This document shows, piece by piece, positions 1 to 7,049 of a stretch of 64,000 bases of DNA (positions within the stretch are counted from its first letter, which is position 1; the number at the start of each line of letters is the position of its first letter). Where the stretch lies: positions 868,001-932,000 of the forward strand of contig JAWKRG010000004.1 in NCBI GenBank assembly GCA_041389725.1, in the 5' to 3' direction. Source of the stretch: Polyangiaceae bacterium (lineage in GTDB: Bacteria; Myxococcota_A; Polyangia; Polyangiales; Polyangiaceae). The notes beneath the pieces are model-generated. The model was not told where the DNA came from, searched no databases, and saw only the letters and a program-made list of their open reading frames with translations. The position numbers and the translations under genes were made by a program.

Positions 1-24
1 TTCCGTCGCCGCCCGTCCGCGCTC

Positions 25-56
25 TGAGAACATTCTCCAACCACTTGAGAATATTC
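25..56 (+). promoter_or_regulatory. paired operator-like repeat upstream of metal efflux operon
   Basis: The 11-mer TGAGAACATTC (25-35) recurs as TGAGAATATTC (46-56). The two copies start exactly 21 bp apart, about two helical turns, and each core is palindromic or nearly so (GAATATTC is perfect). Two phased near-palindromes about 75 bp before the first gene of an efflux operon look like a dimer-binding operator. No regulator gene is visible beside it; the left edge of the window is only 24 bp away. The regulatory role is inference. Confidence 0.45.
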
Positions 57-130
57 GTTACTGAAGTGCAGACGGACCGCCGAAAACGCTCGGTTTCCTG
101 CCCTGGCTCGGGCCTTGCTTACGCGTCAGC

Positions 131-1669
131 GTGATCCTCTGGCGTCATCGCCGGCCCTCCGCGCGGCGCGCCGGTCTTGGCTCTGCCGCAGCCGCTGCCC
201 GAGTCGTGCTTCAGCGCGCAGCTCTCCTATGGGGCGTGGCGAGTCTATTTGCCTGCGCGCCCTCACGCCCCGCGGATTCGCCAAACGCACCGGACTCCGA
301 AGCATCGGCTTCCAGCGCGTCGTTGCTGAGTGACGCGCCGCGCGCGTCCGATCACGGAGCGCAGCCGCCCGGCCAAGGCATGGCGCCGTCCGCCCAGTCG
401 CCCCAGGGTAACCCGCTGCCCCAGGGTAACTCGCCGGCCACCGAGCGCCCTAAGCAGTCCCGCGTCGCGGGCCCCGGGCTCGATCGCGCGCGCCTGATTC
501 GCGAAGTGCTCGCGAAGAACCCGAGCATCGAAGCACGGCGCCACGCCTTTCGCGCGTCACGGGCGCGCGAGCGACAGGTCGACACCTGGGCGGATCCCAT
601 GTTGGGCTACGAGGTTGCGCCGCTCAGCATCTTTTCGTCCAACGTACAGTTCGGTCAGACCATTCGCTTGAGCCAGCGCGTTCCCTGGCCGGGCAAGCTG
701 TCGAGCGCGCGGGACGCTGCGGAACACTCAGCAGCCGGCGCTCGCGAAGCGATCACCGTCACGGAGCTGGATCTCGCCCTCGAAGCGTCGAACCTGTTCG
801 ACGACTACTGGGGCATCGAACGCGCCCTCGACGTCAATCGCGAGCATCGCAAGCTCCTCGACGAGCTGCGGCGCGGCGCGGAGATCCAATACTCGGTTGG
901 CCGCGGCTCTCTGTCGGAGCCGCTGCAGGTCGACGTCGAAACGGCCATGCTGACCGAGCGCGACATCGGATTGGAAGCAGCGCGCGACGTGGTTATCGCG
1001 CGCTTGAACGCGCTGTTGCACCGCCGCCCCGAGTCGCCGCTGCCCGCGCCATCCGCATCCCTCGCGATCTCCTTCGAAGCGCCGCCGACGGCCGCCGAGG
1101 CGCAGCGCCGAGCCATTGCCAACAGCCCGGAGCTGAAGGCCCTTGCGGCACGTTCTCGCGCCGCCCAGGCGGAGATCCGCTTTGCCGAGCGTCAGTACTA
1201 TCCAGATCTGACGCTGATGGCGAGCTACAGCTCGATGTGGAAAGAACTCGAACATCAGTTCATGGTCGGTGTCGAAGCGCCGATCCCCATTCAACGCGGC
1301 GCGCGCGGTGGCGCGGTCGACGCGGCCAGTGCCAAGGCAGCGCAAGTTCGCAGCGAGACGACGAGTGAAATCGACCGAGTGCGCGCCGCGGTGGAGATCA
1401 CGCGCCGGCGCGTGATCGAGGCGCTGCGAGTGGCCAAGGTTTACGATCAGCAAGTGATCCCCTCGGCGCGGGATCAAGTCGCGGCAGTGCGCGCGGACTT
1501 CGGGGCGGGCAAGGTCGACTTCTCCAACGTCGTCCAGGCGGAGAAGAGCTTGCGCGCAGTGGAGCTCAATCGCTACCGCGCGCTCACGGAACTCTCGAAG
1601 CGACGCGCAGAGCTGTCGCGCGCGATGGGCATCGCGCCAGGAGCACGCCGGCCCGGGGGTGGGCGATGA
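131..1669 (+). CDS. TolC-family outer-membrane efflux lipoprotein (CusC-like)
   Basis: Outer-membrane channel of a tripartite heavy-metal efflux system. The 512-residue product starts at a GTG. It has an Arg-rich N-terminus and a hydrophobic stretch ending in a lipobox (LFAC, Cys42), so it is probably a lipoprotein as CusC is. A Pro/Ser/Gln-rich linker (about residues 45-115) contains a short repeated QGN motif. From about residue 120 the long-helix outer membrane efflux protein repeats follow, rich in Ala, Arg and Glu, with the usual 'LIREVLAKNPS' opening. It lies 55 bp upstream of the adaptor and pump genes on the same strand. Channel identity is well supported; Cu/Ag specificity is inferred from the neighbours. 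Confidence 0.9.
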   Translation: MILWRHRRPSARRAGLGSAAAAARVVLQRAALLWGVASLFACAPSRPADSPNAPDSEASASSASLLSDAPRASDHGAQPPGQGMAPSAQSPQGNPLPQGNSPATERPKQSRVAGPGLDRARLIREVLAKNPSIEARRHAFRASRARERQVDTWADPMLGYEVAPLSIFSSNVQFGQTIRLSQRVPWPGKLSSARDAAEHSAAGAREAITVTELDLALEASNLFDDYWGIERALDVNREHRKLLDELRRGAEIQYSVGRGSLSEPLQVDVETAMLTERDIGLEAARDVVIARLNALLHRRPESPLPAPSASLAISFEAPPTAAEAQRRAIANSPELKALAARSRAAQAEIRFAERQYYPDLTLMASYSSMWKELEHQFMVGVEAPIPIQRGARGGAVDAASAKAAQVRSETTSEIDRVRAAVEITRRRVIEALRVAKVYDQQVIPSARDQVAAVRADFGAGKVDFSNVVQAEKSLRAVELNRYRALTELSKRRAELSRAMGIAPGARRPGGGR

Positions 1670-1724
1670 CGCACCAGCGTGCGCTGAGTATCGCACCAAG
1701 TGCACGCCGCTCTGAAGGTACACC

Positions 1725-3635
1725 ATGAGTGCACTCGCGCGCCACCGCGACAAGCTCGTCCCCCTCGGGCTTCTGCTCGCCCTGCTCGTAGCCGGCGTGG
1801 TCTTGCGCAACCCGATCCGCGCTTGGTTCAGTGGTCCCGTCGCCGCGCCGGCACCGAGTGCTGCGGTTCAGCCCAGCGCCCTCACATCGACGACTTCCGC
1901 CAAGCCGAAACGTTCGACCGCGCCGCCGCTCCCCGAGCAGCACTTCTCCGCGCCAGTGCTGGCGTCCATCACGACAGCCTTCGAGGCCTACGAGTCCATC
2001 CGCAATGCCTTGGCTCAAGACACGATGGACGGCATCGGCCCCGCCAGCGCGCGGATGGCGACCGCCCTGCGCGCCGCCGCACAGGGACTGACGGACGAGC
2101 CCGCCGCCGCGACGGGTCGTCAGGGTCGCTCCAATGGATCCACGGCCGCGAAGGAACGCGCCGCACACGAGCCCGCCGCCGCGACAGGTCGTCAGGGACA
2201 CTCCAACGGATCCGCCGCCGTGAAGGAGCGGTTGGAAGTCGGCGCCAAGCGCGCGGACGCTCTGGCTGACTCGAGGGACGTCGACGACGCGCGCGCTCGC
2301 TTCAGCGACGTGAGCGAAGTGATGGTGGCGCTGGTCGCCGCAGACCAACGCTTGGCCAGCGGGCGACACGTGTTCGAGTGCCCGATGGTCGATCAGTTCA
2401 ACAAGTGGGTGCAGCCGAGCGACAAGCTCGAGAACCCCTACATGGGCAAGAAGATGCTCACCTGCGGCTCCGAGAGCAGTTGGGTCAATCCGCCGGAGCC
2501 CGCTCACACCCACGAACCCAGTGGCGATCCCGGTGCCATCGCTTTCTACACCTGTCCCATGCACCCATCGGTCAAGCAGCCAGAAATGGGGAAGTGCCCC
2601 ATGTGCGGCATGGATCTGGTCGCGGTCACCGAAGAAGAGCAGCGCAGCGGCGTCGTGCGCGTCGACGCCGCGCGGCGTCAGCTCATCGGTGTGAAGACCG
2701 AGGTCGTGCAAAAGCGCGTGATGGAGCGGAATCTGCGCACCGTGGGCCGCATCACCTACGACGAGACCCGCATGACCGAGGTGAGCCTGAAGTTCAAAGG
2801 CTGGATCGGCTCCCTCTACGCCAACGCCACGGGCAAGAAGATCCGCCGCGGCCAGACTCTGTTCACCGTCTACAGCCCCGAGATCTACGCCGCCCAAGAA
2901 GAACTACTGCTCGCTGCTTCCACGCGGCGCGCTTTTGACGGGGGCATGGCGCGCAGCGAGACCCTCGTCGACGCCGCCAAGCTTCGCTTGCGCCTGTGGG
3001 ACGTGTCCCAGGGTTCGATCGACAAGGTCGTGCGCGACGGCAAGCCCATGCGCTACGTGCCCATCGCCTCGCCCGCGAGCGGCTACATCGTCGAGAAGAA
3101 CGTGTTCGATGGCTCTGCCGTGGAGCCCGGCATGAAGCTGCTGCGCATCGCGAACCTGGACAAGGTGTGGATCGAGGCGGAGCTGTACGAGGCGGAGCTG
3201 CCCCTGGTGCCCGTGGGCCACGAAGCGAAAGTGACCTTGTCGTATCTCCCGGGCAAGGAGTTCAGCGGCAAGGTCACCTTCGTCTATCCCTACCTGGACG
3301 CCGCCACGCGCACTGGCAAGGTGCGCATCGAGCTTGCCAACAAGCAGGTCGAGCTCAAGCCGGACATGTACGCCAACGTCGAGCTGAACGTCAGCCGCGG
3401 AGAGCAGTTGGTGGTGCCCGACTCGGCTGTGATCTACGCCGGCCCGCGCCGCATCGTGTTCGTGGATCTGGGTCAAGATCGCCTGGCGCCCCGCGAGATC
3501 AAGGTCGGGCTGCGTAGCGGCAACGAGTACGAAGTGCTCGAAGGGCTCGAGGCCGGAGAGAAGGTCGTCACCAGCGGCAACTTCCTGATCGCCGCGGACA
3601 GCCGTCTCAAGAGCGCCGCGGAGATGTGGCGGTGA
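1725..3635 (+). CDS. cusB: CusB/CzcB-like efflux RND periplasmic adaptor with DUF3347-like and heavy-metal-binding domains
   Basis: Membrane-fusion protein linking the RND pump to the TolC channel. The ATG follows GAAGG at a good distance. An N-terminal anchor helix (about residues 12-28) precedes a Pro/Ala linker. Then comes a helical DUF3347-like domain (about 65-235), carrying an internal 24-residue tandem repeat. The short Cys/Met motif YTCPMHPSVKQPEMGKCPMC (about 275-295) is the heavy-metal-binding domain found in Cu/Ag adaptors. The rest is the barrel-sandwich and beta-barrel adaptor region to the end. At 636 residues it is longer than E. coli CusB (about 400) because of the two extra domains. 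Its stop overlaps the start of the pump gene. Confidence 0.93.
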   Translation: MSALARHRDKLVPLGLLLALLVAGVVLRNPIRAWFSGPVAAPAPSAAVQPSALTSTTSAKPKRSTAPPLPEQHFSAPVLASITTAFEAYESIRNALAQDTMDGIGPASARMATALRAAAQGLTDEPAAATGRQGRSNGSTAAKERAAHEPAAATGRQGHSNGSAAVKERLEVGAKRADALADSRDVDDARARFSDVSEVMVALVAADQRLASGRHVFECPMVDQFNKWVQPSDKLENPYMGKKMLTCGSESSWVNPPEPAHTHEPSGDPGAIAFYTCPMHPSVKQPEMGKCPMCGMDLVAVTEEEQRSGVVRVDAARRQLIGVKTEVVQKRVMERNLRTVGRITYDETRMTEVSLKFKGWIGSLYANATGKKIRRGQTLFTVYSPEIYAAQEELLLAASTRRAFDGGMARSETLVDAAKLRLRLWDVSQGSIDKVVRDGKPMRYVPIASPASGYIVEKNVFDGSAVEPGMKLLRIANLDKVWIEAELYEAELPLVPVGHEAKVTLSYLPGKEFSGKVTFVYPYLDAATRTGKVRIELANKQVELKPDMYANVELNVSRGEQLVVPDSAVIYAGPRRIVFVDLGQDRLAPREIKVGLRSGNEYEVLEGLEAGEKVVTSGNFLIAADSRLKSAAEMWR

Positions 3636-6600
3636 GCAACCTCGGCTCCGCGGCCAGCTCGGGCTGGGTGGGGCGCGTCATCGCCGCCTGCGCGCGCAAC
3701 AAGTTTCTCACCCTCGTAGGCGCCCTCGGCATCGCGCTGTGGGGCATCTACGGCATGAAGCACGGTCCCCTCGACGCGATTCCAGATCTGTCCGACGTGC
3801 AGGTGATCATCTACACCGACTGGCCAGGTCGCAGTCCGGATCTGGTCGAAGATCAGATCACCTATCCGATCTCGAGCACCTTGCTGGCGGCGCCGCGCAT
3901 CAAGGCAGTGCGTGGACAGTCCTTCTTCGGCGGTTCCTTCGTCTACGCCATCTTCGAAGACGGAACGGACATGTACTGGGCGCGCTCCCGCGTGCTCGAA
4001 TACTTGAACACCGCCCAGGGCCGACTGCCCGCGGACGTGACCCCCACCATCGGCCCCGATGCGACGGGGGTCGGTTGGGTGTACCAGTACGCCCTGAGCG
4101 ACGAGAGTGGACGCCACGATCTCGCCGAACTGCGCAGCCTGCAAGATTTCACGCTGCGCTACGCCTTGGAAGCGGTTCCCGGCGTGGCCGAAGTCGGGTC
4201 TGTGGGCGGCTACGTCAAGCAGTATCAGATCAATCTGGACCCCAACAAGCTGCGCGGCCACGGCATCGACGTGGCGGAAGTGATCCGCCGCGTGCGCGCG
4301 TCCAATCAAGACACCGGTGGCCGCGTCATCGAGATCGCCGGCACCGAGCAGATGGTTCGCGGGCGGGGCTACATCAAAGACAAGCGCGATCTGGAGCAGA
4401 TCCCCCTCAAAGTGCGCCCAGACGGCACGCCGCTCACGGTTGGCGACGTCGGCGTGGTCAGCCTCGGTCCCGACATGCGTCGCGGCGTCGCCGAGCTGGA
4501 CGGCAAGGGCGAAGCCGTCGGCGGCATCGTGGTGATGCGCTACGGCGAGAACGCCTTGAACGTGATCGAGCGCGTCAAGCAACGACTGGAAGAACTGAAA
4601 CCAGGCTTGCCCGAGGGCGTGGAGATCATCCCCACCTACGACCGCTCGGAGCTGATCGAGGCCAGCATCGGCACCCTGAAGTCGACGCTGGTGGAAGAGA
4701 TGATCGTGGTCAGCCTGATCATCTTCCTGTTCCTGCTGCACGTGCGCAGCGCGCTGATTCCGATTTTGACGCTGCCCTTGGGGGTGCTGCTCGCCTTTGT
4801 GCCCATGTTCTACCAGGGGCTGACGGTCAACATCATGTCTCTGGGCGGCATTGCGGTCGCCATCGGCGCGATGGTGGACGCCTCGATCATCATCATCGAG
4901 AACATCCACAAGAAGCTCGAGCAGTGGCAAGCCGAAGGCAGTCCAGGTACGCGCACGGACGTCATCATCGAGGCGATGCAGGAAGTCGGGCCCAGCATCT
5001 TCTTCTCTCTGTTGGTGATCACGGTTTCCTTCATGCCCGTGTTCACCCTGGAGGCGACCGAGGGACGACTGTTCAAGCCCCTGGCCTTCACCAAGACCTA
5101 CTCCATGGGCTTCGCCGCGATCTTGGCGGTGACCGTCACGCCGGCCCTGGCCGCCCTCTTCATTCGAGGGAAGATCCGCAGCGAGAGCTTCAATCCACTC
5201 AATCGTTGGCTAGTCGCGCTCTACGCACCCATCGTGCGGTTTGTCGTCGACTATCGCAAGACGGTGATCGCCGGCGCGCTGCTGGCCATGGTGTTCACCG
5301 TGCCCGCGTTCCTGCGCTTGCAGAGCGAGTTCATGCCGCCGCTGAACGAGGGCTCCATCCTGTACATGCCCACCGCGCCTCCCGGCATGAGCGAGGCCGA
5401 GGCCGTGAAGGTGCTGCAGTCCATGGACGCGCAGCTGCGTCAGTTCCCCGAGGTGACGCGGGTCTTTGGCAAAGCAGGGCGCGCCACGACGCCCACGGAT
5501 CCCGCGCCCCTGTCCATGGCGGAAACGGTGATCTTGCTCAAGCCGAAGGAGCAATGGCGTCCGGGGCTGACCTGGGAAGGTCTGGTCAAGGAGATGGACG
5601 CGAAGCTCCAATACCCAGGCATGCCGAACGCCTGGTGGATGCCGATCCAAACTCGGACCGAGATGCTGTCCACGGGCATTCGCAGTCAGCTCGGCATCAA
5701 GGTATTCGGCGATAGCGTCGAGGCCATCGAAAAGACCGCCGTCGCCATCGAGCGCGCCGTGGCGAAGGTCGCCGGCACGCGCAGCGCCTACGCTGAGCGC
5801 GCCGCGGGCGGATTCTTCGCCGACTTCGACATCGATCGTTCGGAAGCAGCGCGCCACGGCCTGCTGGTGAAGGACATCAACGAAGTGATCATGTCTTCCA
5901 TCGGCGGCACGAACGTCTCGGAGACCGTCGAGGGTCGCGAGCGCTATCCGATCAACGTGCGCTACGCCCGTGAGTTCCGTGACACGCCGGAGACCTTGGA
6001 TGACGTGCTGGTCGGCACCCCCGGCGGAGCGCAAATCCCGCTTTCGCAGGTGGCAAAGCTCGAGTTCCGCACCGGACCCGACATGATGCGCAGCGAAGGC
6101 GGCAAGCTCGTGGGTTTCGTCTTCGTGGACATCGGCGAGCGCCCCGTCGCCGAGTACGTGGCCGACGCCAAGCGCGCCGTCGCCGCCGAGGTCAGCGTTC
6201 CCGCGGGGCAACGCATCGAGTGGGCCGGGCAGTTCAAGTACTTCGAGCGCGCCAAAGAAAAGCTGACCCTGATCTTGCCGCTGACCTTGGCCATCGTGTT
6301 CCTGCTGCTCTACCTCAACACGCGCTCGGTGCTCGAAACCTTCATCGTGCTCTTGGCGGTGCCCTTCTCGCTGATCGGCGCGATCTGGCTCGTCTACCTG
6401 CTCGACTACAACATGAGTGTCGCTGTCTGGGTGGGCCTGATCGCCCTGGCGGGACTCGACGCCGAGACCGGCGTGGTGATGCTGCTCTACCTGACGCTAT
6501 CCCATCGTCGTCACGAACGCGCTGGCACCCTTCGCAGCTTCGACGATCTGCGCGAGTGCATCGTGGAAGGCGCGGCGCAGCGCGTGCGTCCGAAGCTGAT

Positions 6601-6802
6601 GACGGTCATGACCACCATGCTCGGCCTGGTCCCGATTCTGTGGAGCACCGGCACCGGCGCCGACGTGATGAAGCGCATCGCCGCGCCCATGGTCGGCGGC
6701 CTGGTGACGTCCTTCTTGCTGGAGCTCACGGTCTACCCCGCGATCTTCGCCCTCTGGAAGGCCCGCACCCTTCACCCCCAAACATCCGCGTCACCGATCT
6801 AG
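3626..6802 (+). CDS. cusA: CusA/CzcA-family heavy-metal RND efflux pump
   Basis: Inner-membrane proton-driven pump that exports metal ions through the adaptor and channel encoded just upstream. At 1058 residues it has the full length of the heavy-metal RND (HME) family. Landmarks are the start of the first periplasmic loop (GPLDAIPDLSDVQVI), the TM4 segment with a buried acid (AIGAMVDASIIIIENIHKK), and the late segment GLIALAGLDAETGVVMLLYL, which matches the CusA form better than the CzcA form. The listed GTG overlaps the adaptor gene by 10 bp. A second in-frame GTG six bases later gives a classical 4-bp GTGA overlap and may be the true start. Cu(I)/Ag(I) is the most likely substrate, by subfamily resemblance only. 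Confidence 0.94.
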   Translation: MAVSNLGSAASSGWVGRVIAACARNKFLTLVGALGIALWGIYGMKHGPLDAIPDLSDVQVIIYTDWPGRSPDLVEDQITYPISSTLLAAPRIKAVRGQSFFGGSFVYAIFEDGTDMYWARSRVLEYLNTAQGRLPADVTPTIGPDATGVGWVYQYALSDESGRHDLAELRSLQDFTLRYALEAVPGVAEVGSVGGYVKQYQINLDPNKLRGHGIDVAEVIRRVRASNQDTGGRVIEIAGTEQMVRGRGYIKDKRDLEQIPLKVRPDGTPLTVGDVGVVSLGPDMRRGVAELDGKGEAVGGIVVMRYGENALNVIERVKQRLEELKPGLPEGVEIIPTYDRSELIEASIGTLKSTLVEEMIVVSLIIFLFLLHVRSALIPILTLPLGVLLAFVPMFYQGLTVNIMSLGGIAVAIGAMVDASIIIIENIHKKLEQWQAEGSPGTRTDVIIEAMQEVGPSIFFSLLVITVSFMPVFTLEATEGRLFKPLAFTKTYSMGFAAILAVTVTPALAALFIRGKIRSESFNPLNRWLVALYAPIVRFVVDYRKTVIAGALLAMVFTVPAFLRLQSEFMPPLNEGSILYMPTAPPGMSEAEAVKVLQSMDAQLRQFPEVTRVFGKAGRATTPTDPAPLSMAETVILLKPKEQWRPGLTWEGLVKEMDAKLQYPGMPNAWWMPIQTRTEMLSTGIRSQLGIKVFGDSVEAIEKTAVAIERAVAKVAGTRSAYAERAAGGFFADFDIDRSEAARHGLLVKDINEVIMSSIGGTNVSETVEGRERYPINVRYAREFRDTPETLDDVLVGTPGGAQIPLSQVAKLEFRTGPDMMRSEGGKLVGFVFVDIGERPVAEYVADAKRAVAAEVSVPAGQRIEWAGQFKYFERAKEKLTLILPLTLAIVFLLLYLNTRSVLETFIVLLAVPFSLIGAIWLVYLLDYNMSVAVWVGLIALAGLDAETGVVMLLYLTLSHRRHERAGTLRSFDDLRECIVEGAAQRVRPKLMTVMTTMLGLVPILWSTGTGADVMKRIAAPMVGGLVTSFLLELTVYPAIFALWKARTLHPQTSASPI

Positions 6803-6830
6803 ATCGCTACGCACCGCCAGAATCCTTCGT

Positions 6831-7049
6831 ACTCGTGCTCGTGCTCGTGCTCGTCCTTTGTTTTGGGGTCTAAACGCGCTGCGCCGCGGACGGCTACTCA
6901 TGCCCAGCGCGCGCTGCCGCATTGAGCGGCGGACGGCTACTGCGCTGCGCGTCACTGCCGCGACGAAATCACGCGCTGCGCGTCACTGCCGCGCTATGCC
7001 GCGCTATGCCGCGCTATGCCGCGCTATGCCGCGAAGTCGCGCCAGCGCG
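6831..7049. repeat. short tandem repeats in convergent intergenic region
   Basis: Between the convergent pump and amidase genes lie several simple repeats. A 6-bp unit CTCGTG is repeated about four times (6832-6855). A 10-bp unit GCGCTATGCC is repeated four times perfectly (6991-7030). Three scattered copies of a GCGCGTCACTGCC-type sequence lie near 6948, 6979 and 7046. No convincing reading frame or simple terminator was found. The region also holds one copy of a 27-bp dispersed repeat. Confidence 0.85.
6863..6889 (+). repeat. 27-bp dispersed repeat, copy 1
   Basis: This 27-bp sequence begins TTGGGGTCTAAACG and ends GCGCCGCGG. It recurs without a mismatch on the other strand at 27413-27439. 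Both copies lie between the 3' ends of two convergent genes. Confidence 0.85.

Noticed and set aside
6991..7030. Possible CRISPR-like repeats
   Set aside because: Units are 10 bp and contiguous, with no spacers and no cas genes.
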